Positions 34,190-43,600 of a DNA stretch of 64,000 bases are shown here, in pieces. Below the pieces are notes generated by a model, which worked only from the letters and a program-made list of their open reading frames with translations, had not been told where the DNA came from and searched no databases. Each line of letters opens with the position of its first letter. Position 1 is the stretch's first letter. The DNA comes from Ignelater luminosus (taxonomy: Eukaryota; Arthropoda; Insecta; Coleoptera; Elateridae), in NCBI GenBank assembly GCA_011009095.1, contig VTPC01006091.1:1-64000 (forward strand). Reading direction: 5' to 3'. The translations under genes and the position numbers were made by a program.

Positions 34190-35445
34190 CAGGGTTCAGA
34201 GCAACTTTCTACAAAAAAATAGTTGAAAATGTAACTTTTCATTTTAAAAAAGTAATTGAAAAGTAACCTTCATATTAGCTACCCTGACAATAATGTATAT
34301 GTAGTTATTTACAAATCAAGAGTTGTAAACGTAGTTTTCCAGTCAGGAAAAAAAATAAAATACACCAATGGCCCAAGGCATGTACAACAATTTTTCTACG
34401 ATTGACTCCAATATAATAGAAAATTCTATTTAAATTAATTTATAACCTTATTATCCATTTCAAATTATAACACAGTAGGGTAGGCCATGATTTATTTTTG
34501 TTGACAGCATTGCAAAAAAAGGTTAACCACTGGCGAGCAAAAAATCTAGGTCACTTTGAAATTGTGTTGTTCTTTTAGTTATTTTCTGTTGTAAGTTTAT
34601 ATTTAAAAATTGTAATTCATTGTTAATAGTCAATATTTAATCAGAAAGCAGGAGTGCTGGCCAATCAAACTGCCTAATGCCCACCTCATCCAGATATTCT
34701 CTTACAACTCTCGCTACGTGAGGTCTCACATTATCTTGCATGAAAATGCCATACCTGCTTATGGTGAGCATGAAAGGCTTAACATGATGTAGAACTTTCG
34801 TAATGTACCTATGAGCTCTCAGGCAGCCATTCTGTATGAAGACTAACTCTGTGCATGCTTGTGAAGAGATTCCTGCCCAAACATAACCAACCCACCACCA
34901 AATGGAAGTCGCTTGTTAATACAAACTGGAACATATCTTTCTCCTGGTCTTCTCCATACTTACAGATAACATTTCTCCAAAAACTAATACTCAGAGCCTA
35001 CTAGTATGATGATTTACAATTTGAAAACATAAGTTTAGAACATTACAATTTCAAAATGACAAATTTTTTGCTTGCCAGTGTATTTTGTTAAACAGCAAAA
35101 CTGAAAATCTTGTTTCGGTAAGTTGTTAGAATCTCATGTGTGCAGCACGTTTGCAATTTTTATCGCTTCAATTCCAGATTTTTGAATTTAATAAGAATAC
35201 CATCTATATACGTTATGTTTCACAGTTCGTGTAACCAAAATAACTGTTGCAGCAGTATTAAAGAAAAATATTTTTTTCATTTCAACTTTAAGAATTTTTC
35301 GTTTTATCTTTCAAAATAGTTCAAAAAAGAACCTTTTTCATTGAAAAAGTAATAAAAGTAACTGGAATACAAAAAAAGTAACAAAAAGTTACAAACCAGA
35401 GAAAAAGTAACGTTTAGTTAAAAAAGTAACTCACTCTGAACCCTG
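34190..35445. mobile_element. DNA element with CAGGGTTCAGAG ends and 6-bp target duplication, hosting a nested MITE
   Basis: Ends CAGGGTTCAGAG (34190) and CTCTGAACCCTG-like (to 35445) are flanked by CTATTT at 34184-34189 and 35446-35451. Both subterminal regions are full of AAAAGTAAC/GTTACTTTT words, as in hAT-like non-autonomous elements of many animals, though hAT duplications are normally 8 bp. About 703 bp is its own sequence. The rest is the nested element at 34528-35080. Confidence 0.75.
34528..35080 (-). mobile_element. Tc1-derived MITE, copy 1 (nested)
   Basis: Ends CACTGGCGAGCAAAAAATC (34528) and GCTTGCCAGTG (to 35080). The minus strand reads ELVFIQNGCLRAHRY, then GIFMQDNVRPHVARVVREYL and GIRQFDWPALLLS, the Tc1 core around the second catalytic D. 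The sequence breaks off before the final DE region, and the whole N-terminus is absent. The same deletion joint is present in copy 2 (51099-51609), so the deleted form itself multiplied. Confidence 0.85.
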
Positions 35446-36840
35446 CTATTTACACGTTTGCTGTAAAATAATTCAGGGAGTCAATTTTTGAAACTATTTG
35501 GTTTTTTATAGGAAATTGATGTCTCAATTATTAATCAACACACGGTATATACTAGTGCTGCCACTCAGTCATTATTATAAGTTAACATGAATGTTCTGTG
35601 GTAAGCGCTAATAAAGAAAATAAGTCTAAACACTGTTGCTGTATGGTTAGTTGTGGATAACTTTCTTTTTAATAATTTTATATATACAATGCGCGAGAAA
35701 AGTGGAATTAATTAATTATTTGCGAAAGTGTGCATTATCAAGCACTATTCTCGGATATTTTTTCTTCTGCACATTTTTATATAGAAATTGTATAGTTCCA
35801 AATATGACAACGTCAATGATTTGTTTTAAATAAGAATAGCATGTTTTTTTGGTGGCATCTTGTAGATAAGCTCTTTCCGATTGCAGCAATATAACATACT
35901 TGTACCTTTATGTTACAAATAAAGACTAGAAAAATTAATTTAATTGAATTGAGAAATATTAGTCACATTGCAAAACTAGAAAGAGACAAAACAGTTTTGA
36001 AACAAAATAACTTGCCAATTGATCACAGCTTAACGTACAAAATAAATACAGAGTGAAATTATTAATCACAGAATGATTGCATAAAGCAGCTTCTGCTACT
36101 TTACAGCCTTCCTTTGACTACGTTTTAGAAAGGCACCTCCCAATTTGATTCTCAGTTTCCCAAATTTTATTTCGCAGGTCTGTGGCAATACTGAAAAGGA
36201 TATGGCAATGTTATTTAAGTGTGGTAAGTCTATATAGGCTGGTAAGTCCTCCATATGTTGCAGCTTATTTGTGTACAGAATCCAAGATCTTGCTAAAGCT
36301 CTAATTAAGAAAGAAACATTCAAAGCATTATATTCGTACACCACTTTACACAAAATAAGTACATGAAGCAGAGTTAAGCAAATGCACCTAAAAGAGAAAG
36401 TGAATGGCGCGAATACGCAGAAGAGCAGTATCAGTAATATAAAAAATATAAAATATATGAGCGCCACCACTGCTAATGCTCAACTAAACTGTAGTAATGT
36501 ACTTCTTCTGTGCAAAGCAATCTAACAAGCTCAACTTGTTTGATAATCTTCCTAGATACTTCTACAAATGAGAAAAATTAAGAAAAACACTATTACATCT
36601 TTCTTTACTATAAAAAGGAGTTAAATCATCACTTATACTTCCTATTTGTGATGTATGAAATTTTGTAAAGAAACCAAAGGAGATTGAAAGTGGTGATACA
36701 GTCCTTGTCTGCAATTTTCAAAATATGCACTTAGATGTTTTTGTATATTTCAAATGTTTCCTTTTCTCTAAATGGAATTCTTGGAGATCACTGCAAACCT
36801 GTACATTTGCTTCAATTAATTGAGGTAGAAGGACTTAACA
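35446..36840. other. intergenic sequence with one unassigned minus-strand open frame
   Basis: A 124-codon minus-strand frame (36470-36096) starts with a strongly hydrophobic stretch (IYFIFFILLILLFCVF) and ends in a basic tail (LKRSQRKAVK). I do not recognise it. No good splice context fixes its start, so it is not called as a gene. The rest is AT-rich. Confidence 0.3.
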
Positions 36841-37038
36841 TTTGAATTTAGATTGTTTGTGACCAGAAGCAGGTAACATGCTATTGTACTACCAATGAAA
36901 AAACTCTTGATTGATTGACATGTGGCGGTCTTTTACATGTCAACCAATTAGGAGCTTTTTCATTGGCATCATGCTAGCTAGCATGCTACCTGCTCCTGGT
37001 CACAAGCAAGGTCATATGAAATCTGAATTGAATTTCAA
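36841..37038. repeat. long hairpin (fold-back) of about 200 bp
   Basis: The left arm contains GTGACCAGAAGCAGGTAACA and the right arm TGCTACCTGCTCCTGGTCAC. Both continue inward through CCAATGAAAAA/TTTTTCATTGG and a central ACATGT pair, and outward through AAT.CAGATT-like sequence. The loop is under 20 nt. It is probably a palindromic MITE and could also form an RNA hairpin if transcribed. Confidence 0.7.
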
Positions 37039-37512
37039 CATTTTGCTTGGTCTTATTTTGGTCTCTTTTTGTTACAGTATAAACATCATACAATTGCAAG
37101 AGCACGCAAAATATCTAATAATTCTAACTTATATCTGTATGGTTCAAACCAGAGTCCCTGAATGTATGCAACCTGTAGTCTGTTGCAACATTTAGAGACT
37201 TGGTCCAAACCTGGAAACCATTACTGTACTATGAACTCCAGCTGCAAAAGTCTTGTTTTTATTTAGGGTATATTTCGTAAATAACCAATTGTAACCAAAA
37301 TCTTGGTTTCTCATTTCATAACTTTCCAGTCTCTGAAATCTTTATATTTATGGAATAGCAACCTGAAAAAAAACAGTAATTTTACTATAACCAAAACGAC
37401 CAACAACATTACCTTGTTTATTTTGGTTAGTTGTAGAGAAGTAGAAAGCTTAGTTTTGTTTTGTCATTATTAGTGATTGAAGCATTGAATTCAAGATCCT
37501 ATGATTTATAAT

Positions 37513-37996
37513 CTGTTCACGATGTTTCTGGGTCGTATATGGCTGTGGCAGAATGACAGTTTGGATGTTATAAACTAGGCTGTTCATCTATTAATTTGGC
37601 TTGTAAAATCCTATTGATGCTTAATGTACTTTAAGGTTATGATTTTATGACAGTTTGACATCATGCTGTTGTCTTTTTTTCTGTAAATTGATTACGCTAA
37701 AAGATCGTTTCACGAAAATTTCTATTTCTATATATTTATAAATTAGTTTTGTTTTTATTTATAATCTTTGGCGTCCTTTTTAATTCAGATTAATAGATGC
37801 AAAATATAAGAAAAATTTGATCTTTTTCTAACAAAGCAAAACTAATCGGTACTAAACGTTTATATAAAATTTTTGATTATGCAATGGCGCCAAATGCAGA
37901 CGCAAGTACGGCAATTTTCAAAAAAAAAGGAAACAACACTTCCAACCTTACAAAATGAAAGTATGGCCTGGTACAACCCAGAAACATCATGAACAG
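37513..37996. mobile_element. non-autonomous repeat family R1, near-complete copy
   Basis: Ends CTGTTCACGATGTTTCTGGG (37513) and CCCAGAAACATCATGAACAG (to 37996) are inverted. No coding capacity. Related sequence occurs at about 38978-39170 (interior part) and 63396-63757, sharing ATGACAGTTT, TTAAGGTTATGATTTTATGA and AACAAAGCAAAACTAATCGG blocks. (The label R1 is local to this window and does not refer to the rDNA R1 element.). Confidence 0.8.
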
Positions 37997-38386
37997 AGTA
38001 TATAGCTATTCATCAAAGTTTTGTTCCACAATTATACAGGGCGTCTTTGAAAACAACTGATAAACATTAACAGCAGATTCCCGAGGCAAAATCAAAGCAA
38101 TCTAGCCCAACTTACAAGGTGAGATATTGGGATAAAGTACTACTTTACGTAGGTTTGTGTTTGATATCCTTATCAGAGGCATGGAAATAGGGAGGGCTAG
38201 CCCATTACCCTACAGAAAATTGTTATGCCACTAAAAAATTAAAAGATTTCTCTATTTTCAAAATTGGTAATTGATTTAGCAAAAAGAGTCACATTTGCAT
38301 GTTTCCTGTAGCGTCATTTTCTAGTACAATTAAATTTTTTTTAAAATCTCTGAATTCAATGGCCTATAGTAAGGACATATGTTGTC

Positions 38387-38800
38387 TCAAAAACAGAATG
38401 CAATTACTTGGCAGAAATTAAGCTCATTATAACCTTTTTCTCTAAAGTACACTGCTTTAAATAATTTTTTTTTTGAGTAATTTTGAGTGTGCAAACTAGC
38501 TCCATTGTGAGAAAGAAATGTAATCTTGGATGCAATAACATGTTTTGGTTCACAGAATCTTGGGGCCGTTAAGTGATTTATATTTGTAACCCACATATTT
38601 CAAAATCTTATACAAAGTTGTCCTCCCTCCCTTAAATTCACAATTTTTTTTTACATTAACCAAAAGATCATTCAGAGAAACATATTGATTTTGAGAGTTG
38701 TACTGCCAAATCAGTTTTTGCAAAAATGATTCCAAAACAAATTATTTTTGGGTTGTTTGCCAGAAACATAAGATTTCAACTTGTCTGGTCGCTGTTGCGC
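38387..38800 (-). pseudogene. transposase N-terminal fragment (Tc1/mariner superfamily)
   Basis: A minus-strand frame at 38735-38550 reads FKGGRTTLYKILKYVGYKYK, and a shifted frame below about 38540 continues CEPKHVIASKITFL. The helix-turn-helix-like G-x-x-T-L-x-x-I-L-K-x-x-G-Y-x-Y-K pattern followed by a basic segment is typical of the region preceding the catalytic core in insect DDE transposases. No catalytic motif follows. Family-level assignment is uncertain. Confidence 0.5.
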
Positions 38801-38977
38801 AATCATTTCTAATTTAGAATGCCCAACCTACAAAACAAGATTATCAGCTTCTATAAATTCAAGTGAGACGTTGAATGTATTTATTTACCCCAAAAATGTC
38901 TTCTAGCAAATTATAGATATTTTCTAACTTTAAATTTGGATTCATTCTTGTAAAATGTTTAAAAGTTTTTATAATTT

Positions 38978-39170
38978 GAAGTTTGTTTTTATTTATAATC
39001 TTTGGCATTCTTCTTCATTCACATTAAAGGATGCAAAATATAAGAAAAACTTGATTTCTTTTTAACAAAGCAAAACTAATCGGTACTAAATGTTTATGCA
39101 AAATTTTTGATCATACAATGGTGGCCAATACAGACAGGTATAGCAATTTTAAAAGAAAAGAGAAACAGCA
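38978..39170. repeat. partial copy of repeat family R1
   Basis: Matches the interior of 37513-37996 from GTTTTTATTTATAATCTTTG to AAAGAGAAAC-like sequence, in the same orientation, without the terminal repeats. Confidence 0.7.
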
Positions 39171-39451
39171 GAGTATACATACCAGATACAATTTGCTGTA
39201 TAATTACTGTCAACCACTCACAACTTGTTTGCAGACCACAGATAATGCTGATTTATTGAGATAGTTTGCGTTACACATTAAAAATAAAAAGGAGGTTATG
39301 TCAACTACTGAAAATATGGTTTAATACAAAACCGTCATGATAATGATGTTACACATTGATATGAACCACTTGAAGTAATAACTAACTTATAAAAATATTT
39401 GTCCTTGCATTTTAATAAATAAATTGCTTAAATTAATAACACAAATAATAT

Positions 39452-39665
39452 TCAATATCGATATTTTGTTGAATAGTCTTTAGGTGAAACAACAAGACCT
39501 CGTCCCTTTCTGGCACCTCTATAAACAGTTTCTATAATATCGATCATTTCTTGTTTGTCCTCCAATGGCCAATTTATTTTATTATTATTACCAGTACCCA
39601 AATCAATCATAATATGTTTATTTCTAAAGAAGAACATAACCGTACATGGGTCATACAATTCATAC
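39452..39665 (-). CDS. Dim1: Dim1 coding exon 3
   Basis: Completes the split Met, then YELYDPCTVMFFFRNKHI and DLGTGNNNKINWPLEDKQEM to the stop. One base of the Met codon comes from this exon. Confidence 0.96.
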
Positions 39666-40001
39666 CTGTGAACAAATACTGTATTAATTTGTACTCAAAA
39701 AAAAGTGTTGTAATTGTACGTACATTTTATTGAAATCTGGTACTTCTGTGATATCAACCAAGTAAATAACTGCAAAGTTTTTAACCTTCTCTGCAATATT
39801 ATACAAAACTTCATCCATTCGCATACATTGTGGATCCCAGTCATGTCCAAAACGAACTACCTGCCAAAGTTTAAAGACAAAATAAATATTAATAACAGAA
39901 CAGGTTAAAATTCAATAACTCACAATTACTCTATCCTCTTCGGATAAAATTGCCTGGTCAACTTGCCAGCCGTTATGCAAATGTGCTAACATATACGACA
40001 T
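39452..40001 (-). CDS. Dim1: Dim1 / thioredoxin-like protein 4A, U5 snRNP component, complete
   Basis: Exons 40001-39924, 39860-39724 and 39665-39452 join in phase (78+137+214 nt) to 142 aa, exactly the TXNL4A length. The start reads MSYMLAHLHNGWQVDQAILS, the middle RFGHDWDPQCMRMDEVLYNI and the end RGLVVSPKDYSTKYRY then TGA. The thioredoxin fold lacks the redox CxxC pair (the position reads DPQC), as in all Dim1 proteins. It acts in the nucleus as part of the U5 and U4/U6.U5 tri-snRNP needed for pre-mRNA splicing. Introns are short (63 and 58 bp). Start ATG 40001 lies 424 bp from the dynein start on the other strand, so the two genes probably share a promoter region. Confidence 0.97.
39724..39860 (-). 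CDS. Dim1: Dim1 coding exon 2
   Basis: Starts VVRFGHDWDPQ after a CAG acceptor and ends VDITEVPDFNK plus two bases of the Met codon. Donor GTACGT. Confidence 0.95.
39924..40001 (-). CDS. Dim1: Dim1 coding exon 1
   Basis: 26 codons from ATG to ...SEEDRVI. Donor GTGAGT below 39924. Confidence 0.95.
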
Positions 40002-40425
40002 CTTGAAGACTTTGGATTCCTTTTTAATCTAAGTCAGGAAAAAATCACAGCCAAGTACTTATCGGAAAAATTAAATCTACACAGAACAACTTAAAAGTGA
40101 GTCGCAACTGTGGTCTCAACGATCACAACAAACTTGACAGCACTTGACAGTCTTGACAGGGTTAGAGTAAACAGCTGTTTTACATTACAGTAAGTCTTTC
40201 TACCAACCAACCTAAAAAAATCCTTTGCAGCTTATGTCATCTATCATCCATTCTATAAAACTGCTAGTAAAGCAGTGTGCTGTAAACATTTTTTTTCATA
40301 AAATCGAAGAAGGCACATTTCAAATAAATTGTTTCACAAACAATTTTTAAAGAAAAGTTTTTAATCAGCATTTTAAATAGTAATTTCTATTTTGAGATTA
40401 TTTTAAATAGCATTTTAAGAAGAAT
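40002..40425. promoter_or_regulatory. divergent promoter region between Dim1 and the DNAH1-type dynein gene
   Basis: Only 424 bp separate the two start codons on opposite strands, so the promoters and 5' UTRs of both genes must fit here unless distal first exons exist. A short direct repeat CTTGACAG occurs three times at 40133-40159. No TATA box is evident. A housekeeping splicing gene paired with a cilia-specific gene is an unusual partnership. Confidence 0.55.
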
Positions 40426-40689
40426 ATGGACAACCCAGAAAATCCAAAACCGAAGAAAAAAAAAGTAGAAGCCAGACGAGGATACTATTCAGAGTTAGCA
40501 ACAAATTTAAATTATGTAGACTTAAATGAATTGCAAGGACTTGGTGGAGCTTACAAAAAAACTAAACTCTTATGGGAAGTAAGAACTGAGCGTCATGCTC
40601 CTGTTGTGGAAGAAGTAACAAAACCTACAAGACCTAGTTTTTTAGCCCCTGCTGAACGGTGGATGTGTTATGAAGAAGAAAAACAAATT
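40426..40689 (+). CDS. Dnah1: DNAH1-type dynein exon 1
   Basis: 88 codons starting MDNPENPKPKKKKVEARRGY and ending ...YEEEKQI, with donor GTAATT. Phase 0. The following intron is only 57 bp. Confidence 0.88.
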
Positions 40690-43600
40690 GTAATTATTGT
40701 TATAGTTTTACTACTATACTTACTGCATGTTATATTTGCTTGTTAGTGTTTTCCTGTAGACACTTTTAAACCCAAAGTGCAAATGCAACATGAAGTTGAA
40801 CCTTATACCCTTCCCCGAAATGTTGCTATTGAAAGAAGAAGAAGACAATATCAGGTATTACTAAATTTTGTTCATCTTTACATAATTGTGTGTTTGAGAA
40901 ACTCTATATGCGTATTTGTAGAGGCAAAGTATTAAAGAAATTCTGGATGATATGGGTATTCAACCTAAACAAATACTTCCTGCTCATATAGTACAGAAAA
41001 AAACGTTGGAAGATAAATTTGGTCTTTATAGCAAAGTAAATTACCTTCCACTTGAACTCTTTGATGATGAGGAATATGATAGCAGGTAAATATAAGGTGT
41101 AATTTGCAGCTAATCAAGATCAATTCATCTGTTAGATATAATATGTTTAGAAATGCTATTAACTAGATAGGTATAAATTACTATATATAATTTATTTAAA
41201 TTGTAATTTCCCTGAAATTATTCTTTTTTTTAATCTCAAATGGGTTAATCTACGGATCTTTTTTATCTTCTAAAGATATCTAAAGATAAATTTAATTTTT
41301 AATTTTATTCAGTGACGTCACTATAACCCTCTGAGGGTAGTCGCTGTTCAGATATTGGATCAAGCACCTATTTATTATAAATTTAAGAAAACGTATAAAG
41401 CACGAATATATTTCTACAATATAATTTTGTTTATATATATATATAAAGAAAGATAAAAGTAATATTTTGGAATGTTTTCTTTGGGTTTCAAATTAGATTT
41501 TTGACACGTAGAAGGCACCTTGCCTGTCATTAGTACTTGTGCGAATAATTCTATTCCATTACAATTAAATTATAATTGAAAAAAAAGTATAATGAAATGT
41601 ACAGGGTGGCCCAAATCTTGTAGACGAATTTTATATGCACGATTTTTCAAGTGACCAAATAAAAAATCTAAGGACGTCAAACTTGGTGAGTTAGCGAGCC
41701 ATTGCCGCTACCAATTAGGCGCTCAAAAAATTGTTTCTTGTACACTTGTGCTGTATGTGATGTTGCCTTGTCCTGTTGGAATAGTTTTTCCATCTAAAAG
41801 TCTTTTGATAAATTACTACAAAATGTTGCCGTGGTATCAATTAGTATACAGAGTGATTGCAATTGATTGAGGATGGTTTGAATTTTGCGCTGAAGTGTTT
41901 CACGTGGTAGGTTGGCTATAGTGTGTAAGCGTTTAGGGTCTTCCGGGGGCAGTGTTACCAGATTTAGCACTTTAGTGTTATCTTTAACACTCTAAGGACT
42001 CGTTTTATTTTTTAAATTAAAATTTCACGTTTACAGCATACATCTGGCAACACTGCTCTAGGTTGACCCTGAACGCTTACGCACTATAGCCAACCTACCA
42101 CGTGAAAAACTTCGGCGTGAAATTCAAACCATCCTCAATCGATTGCGATCACTCTGTATATGGTATTGTCAAATAACATAAGACTATAAATACTTTTCCT
42201 TGACAAAATAACCCAAGATGAAAATTAGTTTCAAAGTAGATAGCCAGATATAGTAAGACAAATGAAATCAGATTCGGTGTTTCAGTAACTGTGGATAAAA
42301 GATTGTGTCGTTATTCGTAGAAACATCAAAAATGTTTCCTGGATCTTTACGTACGTTCCAAAATACTTTAAGTATACAGAGTGTTCAATAAAAATATGAC
42401 ATTATTCCAGGTTCATTGTTGATTATGATTACAATATAACACTATTGTAGCCTAATCCTAACTGTTGTGTTGTTTTAACTGTTTTGTTGCAAAGCTTTCC
42501 TAAACATTTCAACTTGCACTTTTAGCTGAAAGATTTTTTTATAAAAGGTGATCAAGAAACGTAATTCGTTTTTTTTCTCGTTTTTACCGCTTAAATATGT
42601 ATACCGTATCTGTAGCTTCCCTATTTTGAACTGACAGTTTTTCTGTTATACAGAGCGAATATTCATTCATCAATCTTTACTTGTTGTTTTGATCTTACAT
42701 TTGTAAGTTCATCGAAATTTTACCTTTCCAAACAACGGATTTAACTTTTTTAGATTTGCCGGAATAATAACCTAAATTTGCTGCTTGATACATTTCCACA
42801 TAAAGAAACCTAGAATTGGTAAACCAGATAGCCTAGCTGGCCAAAGGATCGGGGCATTATTGGTTATCTAGATCTATTCAGAATCTGAGGTTTAAGATGT
42901 TTCAAACATTTCCTTCTTTACGAGGAGGGGCCCCATTTTGTTGAAACTATAGTTCATACCAAATCGCCAGTGAGATTTCTTCTAAATAGGGTTGCCACCT
43001 GGCCGATATTTTACCGACACGGCCGGTAATTTGATGATGAGTCCAGTTGCAGGTCGAGGTTATGAAAGAGCCGGTAAATTGCTGAGGGCCCATGGTTGCC
43101 TCGAACGCCAGCCAACTGATAATTTTATGTCGTTAAGAATGCCGACGCGCGTTGCTATAATCTTGGAATTATTAGTAGGTCACGGTGTCGGATTTGAGCG
43201 TATGAGACAACGTATCGTCTAAGGGGCGTGCCAAGCGTCGACTAGTAATCAGTAATTATCGTTTTCGGGCTTTTCCTTGAATTTGCTGGATGAGTTTTAG
43301 TTGATGTTTAGAGTGCTCTAAACGCAACGGAGCATCTGAGTTGAGTACAGAGAAATACAAGGTGTTCATAAATATTTCTGGGTCCAGTTGGCTATGGAAT
43401 CTAATTTTGATGTGTCGCCTTGTTGATTTATTTCAACAACTAATAAGTATTTGTTTTCTGTCATTTGTCAGTTGCAAATGTCATTGTCCTGCATTTAGCA
43501 ATTAGTTAATTTTGTGCTGATATTTGTTGTATTGTTCCACATGTTATTTATTTACTGTTATTTATTATTGTTTATTAACAACTAATTTTAACTTAATTCT

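Noticed and set aside
40690-40742. Read-through extension of dynein exon 1 to a stop at 40743
   Set aside because: The residues after EEKQI are a T/V-rich run with no family match, and a 57-bp intron restores the DNAH1-like sequence in phase.
40755-40760. TGTAG as acceptor of dynein exon 2
   Set aside because: It would need a phase-1 donor, which exists only inside conserved exon 1 sequence. The TTAG at 40743-40746 gives a phase-0 join and keeps FPVDTFKPK.
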